A stretch of 64,000 bases of DNA from Planctomycetota bacterium (GCA_016179685.1 JACPCR010000081.1:46602-110601); one strand, 5' to 3'. Numbered from the stretch's first letter, positions 49,789 through 58,229 are shown. The notes: generated by a model from the letters alone, not told the origin. Program-made: numbers and translations.

Positions 49789-50787
49789 ATGACCAGGGTG
49801 CGTTTCGGGATCATCGGGGCCGGCGGAATCGCCAATGGTTTCCACTTGCCGGATTTGAGGCAGATCGAGCAGGCGGAGCTGGTGGCCGTCGCCGACGTGG
49901 ACGGGGAACGGGCGCGGGCGACTGCGGAGCGCTGGGGCGCGAAGGCGCATTATTCGGACCCCGCTCAACTCCTGGCCCGCGAGGACGTGGACGCGTGCAT
50001 CGTGGCAACGTGGCATCCGACCCACGTCCCGCTGGCCATCGAGGTCCTTCGCGCCGGGAAGCATCTCCTGGTCCAGAAGCCGTTGACGACGCGGATCGAC
50101 CAGGCGAACGCGTTCGTCCGGGCGGCCAGCCGAGCGCGCTCGCGGGGTCAGAAAGTCCAGTGCCTCCCCTTCAATTGGACGCCCGCCTACGATCTGGCCC
50201 GGCGGCTGATCGGGGACGGGACCATCGGGCAGGTCTGCCAGGCCCGCCGCCGCGTCGCCCACGGGGGACCCGGACGGCAATCCTGGTTCTACAATCCCGA
50301 GATCGCCGAGCGCGGTGCCGGCATGGACATGGGCGTCTACGCGGTCAGCGGCCTCACCGGACTCGTCGGCCCCGCCCGGCGCGCCTTCGGCCTCGCCAAG
50401 ACCCTCGAAAAAGGCGTCCGCATCGACGACAATGTCGTCATCCTCCTCGAGCTCGCTGGCGGCGGGCTCGGAGTCACCGAGACCTCCTGGACCCAACGCG
50501 GCACCCGCGATGGCACCTCCATCCACGGCTCCGAAGGCACGCTCCATCTCGAGCCGGGAGACGCCGAAATCCACGTCTTCCTGACGCGGCCGGCCCCGGG
50601 CTGGTTCAGGCCGACCGTGCCCGCGGCCCCCAGCGCGGCCCCGCATCGTCACTTCGTCGATTGCATCCTCCGGGACCAGACGCCCAAGGGGACGCCGGAA
50701 CACGCCCGGCACGCCGTCGAGATCATGTGCGCGGCTTACGAGACGGAGAAGACCGGCAAGGCCGTGAAGCTGAAGACCACCTTCTGA
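49789..50787 (+). CDS. Gfo/Idh/MocA family oxidoreductase (1)
   Basis: A 332-residue NAD(P)-dependent sugar oxidoreductase. N-terminal Rossmann motif GIIGAGGIANGFHLPDLRQI and the acidic end of strand 2 in AVADVDGERARA suggest NAD preference. The usual EKP motif is QKPLTT here. The C-terminal beta-sheet domain carries GAGMDMGVYAVSGLTGLVGP. GAGGAGAG precedes the ATG. It lies 73 bp after the kinase and 14 bp before the FAH-family gene, a likely operon. It would oxidise or reduce one hydroxyl of the kinase's sugar or of a related lactone. Confidence 0.93.
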   Translation: MTRVRFGIIGAGGIANGFHLPDLRQIEQAELVAVADVDGERARATAERWGAKAHYSDPAQLLAREDVDACIVATWHPTHVPLAIEVLRAGKHLLVQKPLTTRIDQANAFVRAASRARSRGQKVQCLPFNWTPAYDLARRLIGDGTIGQVCQARRRVAHGGPGRQSWFYNPEIAERGAGMDMGVYAVSGLTGLVGPARRAFGLAKTLEKGVRIDDNVVILLELAGGGLGVTETSWTQRGTRDGTSIHGSEGTLHLEPGDAEIHVFLTRPAPGWFRPTVPAAPSAAPHRHFVDCILRDQTPKGTPEHARHAVEIMCAAYETEKTGKAVKLKTTF

Positions 50788-50801
50788 AAGGAGTTCCCTC
50801 C

Positions 50802-51587
50802 ATGCGCATCGTTCATTATCTCCACCAGGACAAGACTGGTTACGGCGTGGTCCAGGACGACGGGACGGTCTGCAAGCTGGCCGGTTCGCCTTACCGCAGC
50901 AAGAGGGTCGGCGAGGCGGTGGGACCGATTTCATCGCTGAAGCTTCTTCCGCCGGCGCAGCCCAGCAAGATCGTCGCGGTCGGAGCGAACTACATGGAGC
51001 ACATCCGCGAGGGCGGTGGAACGAAGCCGGCCTTCCCCCTGCTGTTTCTCAAGCCGCCGAGCGCGGCCGCTGGACACGAGGACGACATTCTTCTGCCGAA
51101 GGTGGAAGGGGAAATCCATTTCGAGGGCGAACTTGTGGTGGTTATCGGCCGGACCGCCCGGCGCGTCCGCGAGTCCGAGGCGCTCGACTACGTCCTCGGC
51201 TACACCTGCGGCAACGACGTCAGCGCCCGGGCCGTCCAGAAGGCCGAGATGGACACCGGTGTGCTGCTCCGCGGCAAGGGCTTCGATACGTTTGCGCCGA
51301 TGGGGCCCTGCATCGCCACGGGGCTCGATCCGACGAATCTGACGCTCGAGTCGCGGGTCAACGGGACCGTAAGACAGCACACGAACACTTCGGACCTGAT
51401 CTACTCCGTGGCGGCCCTGGTGGCCGACATGACCCAATGCTTCACCCTGAATCCGGGCGACGTCATCTTCACGGGCACGCCCTCGGGCGTGGGGCCGCTG
51501 AAGCCCGGCGACGTGGTGGAAATCGAAATCCAGGGCGTCGGCACGCTGCGTAACCGCGCAGTCGCGGATGAGTGTCGAAGCCTGTAA
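50802..51587 (+). CDS. Fumarylacetoacetate hydrolase (FAH) family protein
   Basis: A 261-residue FAH-fold enzyme. Metal-site acids are in KVEGEIHFEGELVVVIGR, and ALDYVLGYTCGNDVSARAVQ plus GKGFDTFAPMGPCI, VFTGTPSGVGPL-type and LKPGDVVEIEIQGVG motifs follow (the sequence here reads IFTGTPSGVGPLKPGDVVE). The family includes 2-keto-3-deoxy-sugar-acid dehydratases and hydrolases, acylpyruvases and ureidoglycolate lyases. AAAGGAG precedes the ATG. The neighbours (kinase and oxidoreductase) favour a 2-keto-3-deoxy acid role (inference). Confidence 0.93.
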   Translation: MRIVHYLHQDKTGYGVVQDDGTVCKLAGSPYRSKRVGEAVGPISSLKLLPPAQPSKIVAVGANYMEHIREGGGTKPAFPLLFLKPPSAAAGHEDDILLPKVEGEIHFEGELVVVIGRTARRVRESEALDYVLGYTCGNDVSARAVQKAEMDTGVLLRGKGFDTFAPMGPCIATGLDPTNLTLESRVNGTVRQHTNTSDLIYSVAALVADMTQCFTLNPGDVIFTGTPSGVGPLKPGDVVEIEIQGVGTLRNRAVADECRSL

Positions 51588-51643
51588 CCTCTTCGCGCCG
51601 CGTCCCGGCGGGTGTCCGGCGAGGATCAGGGAAGATTCATGAA

Positions 51644-51679
51644 TGAAATCCGCTGCGCCCTCCGGGCTCGCGGATTTCA
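51644..51679 (+). repeat. TGAAATCCGC...GCGGATTTCA hairpin (single copy of compound repeat)
   Basis: The 10-bp arms surround TGCGCCCTCCGGGCTC. Same second hairpin as in the compound repeats at 26995 and 58615. The flanking 51593-51630 contains CGTCCCGGCGGGTGTCCGGC. Confidence 0.85.
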
Positions 51680-51775
51680 GATAAAGCGTAACTCGACCTA
51701 AACAGTTTTTTCAAGGTTGACCCCAAGCGCCTAGGTTCTTACCAGAATGTCCGCCTTAAGAGAGGTATCCACACC

Positions 51776-52834
51776 ATGACCCCCATGAAGAAAATTCATT
51801 CCAAGAAGGTTTATCGCGCCGCGGTCATTGGCCTCGGCGGCATGGGCCAGCGGGCCGACGACGCCTACTACATGACGGTGATCCAGCCCTATGCGCACGC
51901 GAACACCTACGTGGCCCATCCTCGGACCGAGCTGGTCGCCGGGTCCGACAAGATGCCGGACCGGCGTGAGGAGTTCCGCAAGCGGCACGGCCTCGACGCG
52001 GTCTACGAGGACTTCCGGGAGATGCTGGAGAAGGAGCGGCCGGAGATCGTGAGCATCGCGGCGCGGCAGGTGGACCACGCGTCGATCGTCGTCCCGGTGG
52101 CGGAAAGCGGTCTCGTGAAGGCCATCTACTGCGAGAAGCCGATGGCGGCGTCGCTAACGGAGGCGGACGCCATGCTCGAGGCCTGCCGCCGCCATCACGT
52201 GGTGCTTCAGGTGAATCACCAGCGACGCGGGGACTCCGTCTATCGGCGCTGGCAGAAGCTGATCGCCGACGGCGGGATCGGCACGGTCCACCACCTCTCC
52301 ATGCGCTGGAGCCGCGGCCGATTCTGCACCGCCGGCACCCATTACTTCGACTGCGCCAATATGTTCGCCGGCCTGCAGCCGGAATGGGCCCAGGCCTGGT
52401 TCGGCAACCCCGTGGACGCTGACCCCGGCGGCCTGGCCCTGTTCCGGTATTCCAACGGCGTCCGGCTCATCGCTGATTGCACCCTGGATATCAGCCACCT
52501 GTTCGAATTCCAGGTCGTCGGCAGCAAAGGCAAGCTCGTGCGCTATAACTGCGAAGGCGACTGGGAATGGTGGACCGCGGACGAGCGCAAGGAGAGCCAG
52601 GGGACCTGGGTGCGCCGGCAGCCGCCGGTGGACTATCCCGTTCAGAGTCCCATGCTGACCATGGTGGACGATCTCATTGATGCGATCGAGGCGGGCCGCG
52701 AGCCGCCGTCTTCGGGCGATGCCGCCCGCAAAGCCCTCGAGATGATCATCGCCCTGCACGTGTCCAACCGGCAGGACGGGGCGCGTGTCCGGTTTCCCAT
52801 CACGGACCGGCAGCTCCGGATTGAGAGCTATTAG
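51776..52834 (+). CDS. Gfo/Idh/MocA family oxidoreductase (2)
   Basis: A 352-residue sugar oxidoreductase. Rossmann motif AVIGLGGMGQRADDAYYMTV, catalytic-region motif YCEKPMAASLTEAD (intact EKP) and ALFRYSNGVRLIADCTLD in the substrate domain. It starts after an intergenic repeat, so it probably has its own promoter. An internal ATG three codons later (MKKIHSKK) is an alternative start. A GAGAGG sequence stands upstream. The stop runs directly into a palindromic element at 52834. Confidence 0.93.
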   Translation: MTPMKKIHSKKVYRAAVIGLGGMGQRADDAYYMTVIQPYAHANTYVAHPRTELVAGSDKMPDRREEFRKRHGLDAVYEDFREMLEKERPEIVSIAARQVDHASIVVPVAESGLVKAIYCEKPMAASLTEADAMLEACRRHHVVLQVNHQRRGDSVYRRWQKLIADGGIGTVHHLSMRWSRGRFCTAGTHYFDCANMFAGLQPEWAQAWFGNPVDADPGGLALFRYSNGVRLIADCTLDISHLFEFQVVGSKGKLVRYNCEGDWEWWTADERKESQGTWVRRQPPVDYPVQSPMLTMVDDLIDAIEAGREPPSSGDAARKALEMIIALHVSNRQDGARVRFPITDRQLRIESY

Positions 52835-52877
52835 TGAAGGAGCTTGGAAGCGCATTCGCATTTCCAAGCTCCTCTAC
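52834..52877 (+). repeat. 44-bp palindrome, AGCTTGGAA arms (copy 8)
   Basis: 20+4+20: AGGAGCTTGGAA on the left pairs exactly with TTCCAAGCTCCT on the right; loop ATTC. 16 of 20 pair over the full arms. The right end CTCTAC resembles the GTCTAC end of other copies. It starts on the last base of the upstream stop codon. Confidence 0.88.
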
Positions 52878-52881
52878 TTTT

Positions 52882-52925
52882 ATGGACGCGAACGGAAGTG
52901 CGAGTGCGCTTGCGTACGCGTCTAC
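52882..52925 (+). repeat. 44-bp palindrome, AAGTGC/GCGCTT tip (copy 9)
   Basis: The left arm ends GACGCGAACGGAAGTGC, loop GAGT, right arm GCGCTTGCGTACGCGTCTAC. 15 of 20 pair. It follows the previous copy after four bases, making a tandem pair. Confidence 0.85.
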
Positions 52926-52964
52926 TCGCACGCCGCACCGGGAATCCATCACAGGAGGAGCATC

Positions 52965-54041
52965 ATGTCCGAGACTTTGAGGGCCGCGTGTATCGGTCTG
53001 AGACACGGACACGCCAGCGCGCTGATCGGGACCTTCCGGCAGCTCGAAGGGGTCAAGCTCGTAGCGTATTGCGAGGACACGGACCCGGCTCTGCTGGACA
53101 AGGTGCGCACGACCGATCCTTCCGCGCGTTTCTATGCCAGCTTGGACGAGCTTCTGGCCCGGGAAGCCTTCGAGGTCGCCTGCGTGGCCCTGCCGGCGAA
53201 TGAGATGCCCGCCAAGGGAACGAAACTCGCTCGAGCGGGCAAGCATTTCCTCATGGAAAAACAGTTTGCCCGCACCGCGGCGGACCTCCGGCCCATGGTC
53301 CAGGCCATCCAGGACAACAGGGTCAAGGTCCTCGCCCATTTCCCCTGGCGGCGTCACCCGGTCGTGCGGGAAATCAAGCGCCTGCTGGACGATGGGACGC
53401 TCGGCCGGCCGCTCGCGCTGCACGCCCAGCTCGTCACCACCCAGGTTCGGCCGGGCCTGCGCGACCCCCAGGGCCTCTTCCACCGGCACGATACCGAGGG
53501 CGGCGGCATCCTCCACATGCTGGGCGGACACTGGATCGAGGCCATGCGCTTCCTTATGGGCTGCGAGGTGTCGTCCGTCGCCGCTCTTTGCCGGCCCGTC
53601 GTCGGACACATGAAAGGCGAGAACATGGACGACGTCTCCGCCGTCGCCCTCGAGTTCGCCAACGGCGTCATCGCCAACCTCCACATGGGATACCTCCAGG
53701 CCGTCGGCGGCAACTACGAGTCCGGCCTCTCCCTCTGGGGCAGCGAAGGCAGCGCCCGATGGGACTCCATGGGCTCGAACACCTACATGGCCAGAAGCCG
53801 CACCTGGAACGATCCCAAGGAGCGCACGGTGACGCTGGAACTCGTGCCGCGGCCGGGGGTCTACGGGGAGGAGCAGTGGCTCTACGACCTCGCCATGGAC
53901 CTCGTCCGCGCCATCCGGGAGGACCGCGAGCCGGTGGTGACGGCGCTGGATGGCCTCCGTGTCCTCGAGGTCATCGACGCCGCGTACGAATCGTCACGCA
54001 CGGGAAAGCGCGTAGAGCTCCACACGGAGAAATGTGCCTAA
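52965..54041 (+). CDS. Gfo/Idh/MocA family oxidoreductase (3), divergent
   Basis: A 358-residue member with altered motifs. The dinucleotide loop reads CIGLRHGHASALIGTF in place of the usual GxGxxG, and the EKP motif reads MEKQFARTAADL. The C-terminal domain keeps GGGILHMLGGHWIEAMRFLM and an inner-sheet segment NGVIANLHMGYLQAVGG. A perfect AGGAGG site lies 7 bases before the ATG. The changed loop is common in a subgroup of this family. It may have altered cofactor handling, but this is inference. Confidence 0.9.
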   Translation: MSETLRAACIGLRHGHASALIGTFRQLEGVKLVAYCEDTDPALLDKVRTTDPSARFYASLDELLAREAFEVACVALPANEMPAKGTKLARAGKHFLMEKQFARTAADLRPMVQAIQDNRVKVLAHFPWRRHPVVREIKRLLDDGTLGRPLALHAQLVTTQVRPGLRDPQGLFHRHDTEGGGILHMLGGHWIEAMRFLMGCEVSSVAALCRPVVGHMKGENMDDVSAVALEFANGVIANLHMGYLQAVGGNYESGLSLWGSEGSARWDSMGSNTYMARSRTWNDPKERTVTLELVPRPGVYGEEQWLYDLAMDLVRAIREDREPVVTALDGLRVLEVIDAAYESSRTGKRVELHTEKCA

Positions 54042-54063
54042 ACCATGTGATTTCCCCCGTGCT

Positions 54064-54182
54064 CGCCGGCGAGCCTTCCGCCCACTTCTCGAAGTGTGCG
54101 CTGCCCGTCCAGTCTTCACAGCTCCGCCGGCGAGTGTTCCGCCCACTTCTCGAAGTGTGCGGTGGCCGTCCCACACTTCTTT
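54064..54182 (+). repeat. Tandem repeat, 61-bp unit, two copies
   Basis: CGCCGGCGAG(CC/TG)TTCCGCCC followed by ACTTCTCGAAGTGTGCG occurs at 54064 and 54125. The core CACTTCTCGAAGTG is palindromic. The remainder of 54183-54400 shows no gene. Confidence 0.9.
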
Positions 54183-54403
54183 CTGCGGTAGGGTCCCGTC
54201 TCCATACGGGCACGACCATGCAAGCATCGGGTGTCCCTTCCCCACTTGCAGCTTCGGCGGTTTCCGTGGGATGTTGTTGACCCAGAAATGTTTCGACAAG
54301 CATCTCCAAATTGGCATCTTGAACCCCAACTGTACGTCCGCTACCGTATCCTTCGTGAGTCCCTGTTCAAGGGGAAACTCGCTCATCGGATGGAGGTCCA
54401 AGC

Positions 54404-54764
54404 ATGTTCCGGTCCCTGCTGCTGTCGATGGGTGTTGGCGGGGGGATGATGGCCAGTGGGCATCCCGCGGGGCCCTGGCGCACCGACGTCCATGCCGCCC
54501 GTAAACAAGCGCTCCTAGAAGAGAAACCGCATCGCGGAGTTTGTCCACGCGCGCGACTCGCGGGTTCAGCAGATGGAGCAACATTTGGACGAGATAGAAG
54601 ACGACCGCGTTAAGACCATCGTCCGGGTTATGCTCGGAGACGCAGAGTTTGTCCTGCACTCGAACGCTTTGGGCCTCGGAACGACCGAAAAAGACTTCAA
54701 AGCCATGCTGAAGGAAGCGCGGGAAAAGTTGAGACGGGAGAGGCATGAAGCATCCGATTCCTGA
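54404..54764 (+). pseudogene. Probable frameshifted small exported protein gene
   Basis: Two reading frames overlap in content. From the ATG at 54404, MFRSLLLSMGVGGGMMASG looks like a short signal or anchor and runs through DVHAARKQALLEE. After about position 54520 the protein-like sequence continues one frame over as RNRIAEFVHARDSRVQQ and then MEQHLDEIEDDRVKTIVRVM, ending at 54764. A single-base shift would join them into one protein of about 120 residues. The downstream part could also be a separate gene from the ATG at 54573 (63 residues). Its end overlaps the start of the sialidase-like gene by 20 bp. Family not recognised. Confidence 0.4.
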
Positions 54765-55866
54765 CCCGCCCGATTATTCGAGATACCCCGCCGGCCTAGC
54801 GGGCTACACGGGGATGAACCTGAACGAGATCGCCCTCTGGACGAGGCGGCCAGCCACGCGCTCGCGCATCGGCCGGCGCGGGCTCTACAAGACCGGGCTG
54901 GTCCAATTATTCGATGCCACGGTCCTCGCCACGCCCTCCTACCGCGGAGAGGATCGGCAGATGCACCTCACGGTCTTCCAGTCCCGGGACGAGGGGCTGA
55001 CCTGGTCCCAGGTCGAGACCCGGGGCGAAGAGCTTCTGGGGCAGGAACATGCCTTGGTCTGCCTCCAGGATGGCTCGCTGCTCCTCTATAACGGCAGGGC
55101 GATGTTGAGGTCCGGGGACCGGGGCGTCACGTGGGAGACCTGCCACGTGTTCGATGCGGAGATGGTGCGCAACGTGCTGGAGGACCCGGACGGCGGCCTG
55201 ACGCTCCTGATGACCAAGGGCACGTATTATCCGCTGAGTCATCCTGACGCGCCGCCCTGCCAGGGCTGGATTTTCCGGTCCCGGGATGGCGGCCGCACCT
55301 GGAAGGAACGCGGCCGCGTGAAGATGTGGGACAGCCCGGAGTCCATGTTCCCCGAGGCGGCGCTGATTCGCCTGCGCGATGGCCGCATACTGGCCGCGGG
55401 CCGAGTCAGCGGGGACCATGCGGTCCAGGCCGAGCCGCCGCCGCGGGGACGCCCCACGCCCCCGGGCGACGAATCGGGAGATCAGATGCTCCTGGCCGAA
55501 TCCGAGGACGGCGGCCTGACCTGGTCGCCTCCGCGGCCCTTTCTGGGTTACAGCGAAGTCCACGCCCATCTCCTACGCCTCCAGGATGGCCGTCTCCTGT
55601 GCAGCTATGCCTCCTACCACCTGCCCTACGGTGTCTTTGCCGTCCTCAGCGAGGACGATGGCCAAACCTGGGACAGGGATCACCCCATCCTTCTGGCCAT
55701 GTCCCTGAACTGCTACACGGGCTGGCCGACCTCGATTCAGCTAGCCGGCGGGGACATCCTGACCGCCTATGCCAAGGTGGCGTACCTGGAAGGCGAAGGC
55801 GTGAGCCTCATGAACCGCGGGAAGAACGACACGGTCGCTGAAGCCGTTCGCTGGGCGCTCCCATGA
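54745..55866 (+). CDS. Sialidase/neuraminidase-like protein (BNR/Asp-box repeats)
   Basis: A 373-residue six-bladed-propeller-type protein with at least five Asp-box motifs: SRDEGLTW, SGDRGVTW, SRDGGRTW, SEDGGLTW and SEDDGQTW. The spacing between Asp boxes fits a complete propeller. An arginine triad for sialic acid binding is not obvious by eye, so it may act on another sugar acid or be a lectin-like propeller. No signal peptide is seen, which is unusual for a sialidase and suggests an intracellular substrate. GGGAGAGG precedes the ATG. Confidence 0.88.
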   Translation: MKHPIPDPPDYSRYPAGLAGYTGMNLNEIALWTRRPATRSRIGRRGLYKTGLVQLFDATVLATPSYRGEDRQMHLTVFQSRDEGLTWSQVETRGEELLGQEHALVCLQDGSLLLYNGRAMLRSGDRGVTWETCHVFDAEMVRNVLEDPDGGLTLLMTKGTYYPLSHPDAPPCQGWIFRSRDGGRTWKERGRVKMWDSPESMFPEAALIRLRDGRILAAGRVSGDHAVQAEPPPRGRPTPPGDESGDQMLLAESEDGGLTWSPPRPFLGYSEVHAHLLRLQDGRLLCSYASYHLPYGVFAVLSEDDGQTWDRDHPILLAMSLNCYTGWPTSIQLAGGDILTAYAKVAYLEGEGVSLMNRGKNDTVAEAVRWALP

Positions 55867-55908
55867 CCAGCAAGCTGGGTGTCAGGTATCAGCCAAGCCC
55901 AGAGGGAT

Positions 55909-55932
55909 GGCAGGCGCGGCCGCCTGCCTCCA
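55909..55932 (+). repeat. GGCAGGCG-N-CGCCTGCC hairpin
   Basis: GATGGCAGGCGCGGCCGCCT followed by GCCT. The same unit, with GAGG at the tip, occurs at about 61589 and 61721. Confidence 0.8.
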
Positions 55933-55980
55933 CGTAACCCAGGCGGCTCGCCAGGGGGGAAGGCAGGCTGGCCGCGCCCA

Positions 55981-56140
55981 CACGCCGCACGAGCGGTTGC
56001 CCGCGCCCCCATCGCTTCAACAATTGCTGAAGTGTTGAGGGCAGGCTGGCCGCGCCCCCGCACGCCGCACGAGCGATTGCCCGCGCCCCCATCGCTTCAA
56101 CAATTGCTGAAGTGTTGAAGGCAGGCCGGCCGCGCCCTCA
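55981..56140 (+). repeat. 80-bp tandem repeat, two copies
   Basis: Copies at 55981-56060 and 56061-56140 start CACGCCGCACGAGCG and contain CTTCAACAATTGCTGAAGTG and TTGA(G/A)GGCAGGC. The CTTCAACA/TGTTGAAG arms form a stem with a 10-base loop. Confidence 0.95.
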
Positions 56141-56208
56141 CTCTGCATGGAAGGGACGGAGCCCAGATCCTCCACCAGTTTGGAAGTGTTCTTCCTGCCA
56201 GTGTCTAA

Positions 56209-56253
56209 AGCGTTTTATCGCCTCGTCGTTCGGCGACGAGGCGATAAAACGCT
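56209..56253 (+). repeat. Perfect 20-bp-arm hairpin, loop TTCGG (copy 10)
   Basis: AGCGTTTTATCGCCTCGTCG, loop TTCGG, then a perfectly complementary arm. Same geometry as the AAGTGC-tip family but a wholly different arm and tip sequence. Confidence 0.95.
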
Positions 56254-56255
56254 AT

Positions 56256-56308
56256 TATGCAAGGTGGCAACGTCAAGGACACTGCCACCCTACATAGCAG
56301 CCCTGGGA
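56256..56308 (+). repeat. Dispersed GGTGGCAA...TGCCACC hairpin element (copy B)
   Basis: Direct-orientation copy of the element inverted at 26838. It follows the hairpin at 56209 directly. Confidence 0.85.
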
Positions 56309-56365
56309 AGGGAAAGCGCATCAATCACAAGAGTCCCGCAGGGACGATAGACGTTTTCGCTAAGG

Positions 56366-56748
56366 AGTTACAGCGTCCGCGGCGCGAAGAACGAGCGCGG
56401 CTACCTGGTGGCCGTGGCGGAGGAAGGGATCGAGCTGGACACCCCGCGGGCGGAGAAGCTGCGGGAAGTGTATGCCGGCTCGATTCCCATGAAGGTGTCG
56501 AATGCGAGGCACGCCTACCGGTTTGTGAGCGCGGCTGGTCGCTCGGGCTCATGGCGAGGAGGAGGCCGCCGAGCATACGCACTGGCTGCGTTTCCGTCCC
56601 GCAAAACGCGGGCGTCAAGGCCTTCGAGGCGGCGCTGCCCCGAAACGCCCTGGGCATCCTCATCACCGGACCGGAAATCGTGCAGAAGAAAGAGGCGGAT
56701 TTCATAAGAAATGCAGACGCTCGAAGGGCGGCGGCATTTCTCCTTTGA
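56366..56748 (+). pseudogene. Decayed protein-coding remnant
   Basis: From 56366 the first frame reads SYSVRGAKNERGYLVAVAEE and continues GIELDTPRAEKLREVYAGSI, protein-like up to VSAAG near 56530. It then turns into arginine-serine noise. A second frame is protein-like from about 56550 (SIRTGCVSVPQNAGVKAFEA, ALPRNALGILITGPEIVQKK) to the stop at 56746-56748. This is best read as one gene broken by a frameshift and lacking its 5' end. The family is not recognised. Confidence 0.4.
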
Positions 56749-56772
56749 TTCCTCCCCGAAGGCTCCTACAAT
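56745..56772 (+). promoter_or_regulatory. Candidate promoter giving a nearly leaderless transcript
   Basis: TTGATT and TACAAT are separated by 16 bases. The expected start is near 56779, one base before the ATG of the dehydrogenase at 56780, which lacks a ribosome binding site. Confidence 0.4.
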
Positions 56773-56779
56773 CCGGGCC

Positions 56780-57760
56780 ATGGCATTTCAAGTCTGTGTG
56801 ACCCGGGAATTGCCGCGGCCAGCACTCGATTTCCTCCGATCGCAGGTCCAGTCGTTCCGGGTGAACCCGGAGGACCGGGCTCTGACGCCCTCGGAACTGG
56901 CCGCCCGGATTCAGGGATGCGACGGGGTGGTTTGCACGCTCAACGACCGGATCGACGCGTCAGTGCTCGACGCTGCGCCGACGGTGAAGGTATTCGCCAA
57001 TTATGCCGTGGGATACAACAACATCGACGTGCCGGAGGCCACACGGCGCAAAGTAGCCATCACCAACACGCCGGGCGTGCTGACGGACGCGACGGCGGAC
57101 CTGGCGTGGGCGCTTCTGTTCGCAGCGGCCCGGAGGGTGGTGGAGGCGGACGCTTTCATGCGCCGGGGCCGTTTCAAGGGCTGGTCGCCGATGCTGTTTC
57201 TGGGCTCGGATATCACGGGCCGGACGCTCGGCATCGTGGGCGCCGGCCGCATCGGCACGGCTGTGGGTCTGCGGGCCAAGGCCTTCCGTATGCGCGTGTT
57301 GTATGCCTCGGCCGCCCGCCGGTCCGAAGCCCTCGAACGCGAAACCGCCGCCCAACGGGTCGCCCTCGACGAGCTGCTTCGCGAGTCCGACTTCATCTCC
57401 GTCCACGCGCCCCTGACCGACCGCACCTTTCACCTGATCGGCCGGCCGCAGATCGAGCAGATGAAGCCCGGCGCCATCCTGATCAACACGGCGCGGGGGC
57501 CCATCGTGGACGAGGACGCGCTCGTCGAGGCGCTGCGGTCCCGCCGAATCGCCGCCGCCGGCCTCGACGTCTTCGAGGACGAGCCGGCGATGAAGCCCGG
57601 CCTGGCCGACCTGCCGAACGTGGTTGTGCTCCCCCACATCGGCAGCGCCACCATCGGCACGCGTACTCGCATGGCCATGATGGCGGCGGAAAACCTGCTT
57701 GCCGTCTTGAGGGGACATCGCCCCCCCAACCTGGTCAATCCCGAGATTCTTACAGCATAA
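56780..57760 (+). CDS. D-glycerate dehydrogenase/glyoxylate reductase-like 2-hydroxyacid dehydrogenase
   Basis: A 326-residue enzyme. VFANYAVGYNNIDVPEATRR and ITNTPGVLTDATADLAWALL are the pattern of the glyoxylate/hydroxypyruvate reductase (GyaR/GhrB) branch. Rossmann motif GIVGAGRIGTAVG; catalytic Arg in LINTARGPIVDE, Glu in GLDVFEDEPAM and His in VLPHIGSAT. The start MAFQVCVTREL at 56780 is preferred over a longer frame from 56711 that overlaps the decayed gene. No ribosome binding site precedes it, in line with a nearly leaderless transcript. Confidence 0.94.
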   Translation: MAFQVCVTRELPRPALDFLRSQVQSFRVNPEDRALTPSELAARIQGCDGVVCTLNDRIDASVLDAAPTVKVFANYAVGYNNIDVPEATRRKVAITNTPGVLTDATADLAWALLFAAARRVVEADAFMRRGRFKGWSPMLFLGSDITGRTLGIVGAGRIGTAVGLRAKAFRMRVLYASAARRSEALERETAAQRVALDELLRESDFISVHAPLTDRTFHLIGRPQIEQMKPGAILINTARGPIVDEDALVEALRSRRIAAAGLDVFEDEPAMKPGLADLPNVVVLPHIGSATIGTRTRMAMMAAENLLAVLRGHRPPNLVNPEILTA

Positions 57761-58229
57761 TGGGCTCGATTCTGATGATCATCCGATCCCAGTTGTGTTA
57801 TAGTAATCCTGCTGGATGCCCACCCAAGGTGCTGGAGGCGCTGCCGATTAGCACCCTGGTCTCTGGTGAGCTTTGCGCCTCTGGCGACCCTTGCGCCCCC
57901 TGCGTTTAAAATTCAGCGATCGCTTCCCTCCTTCGCCCGTTCGAAGCACCGACTTCACTTCGGGCCGCAAAAGGCGAAGTGTCACCCTTGAGCCTTGCAG
58001 GATGGCGGATTCCTTTTGAAGCCTGAATCTGAAATCCGCCCCTGACCTGTCCCCATTCGAGGGGCCCTGCGGAGGCGAAATCTAAGCGCCGTGCTGATTG
58101 AATCATTTCGGATGGGTAAGCGACCTCTGATCGAGTCGTGTGATCTCGCTGGGGTCCTTTTCTAGCTCGTCTGGATGGAGGTGAGGGAGAGCTTCCGTTA
58201 TGACGAACGAGCGGGGAGAATGAAAATCT
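57761..58229. other. Intergenic region without a recognisable gene
   Basis: Contains a TTATAGT box near 57799, a CTTTGCGCCTCTGGCGACCC phrase repeated in part just after itself, and AATCCGCCC/CCTTGAG words. The open frames on both strands are not protein-like. Confidence 0.45.
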
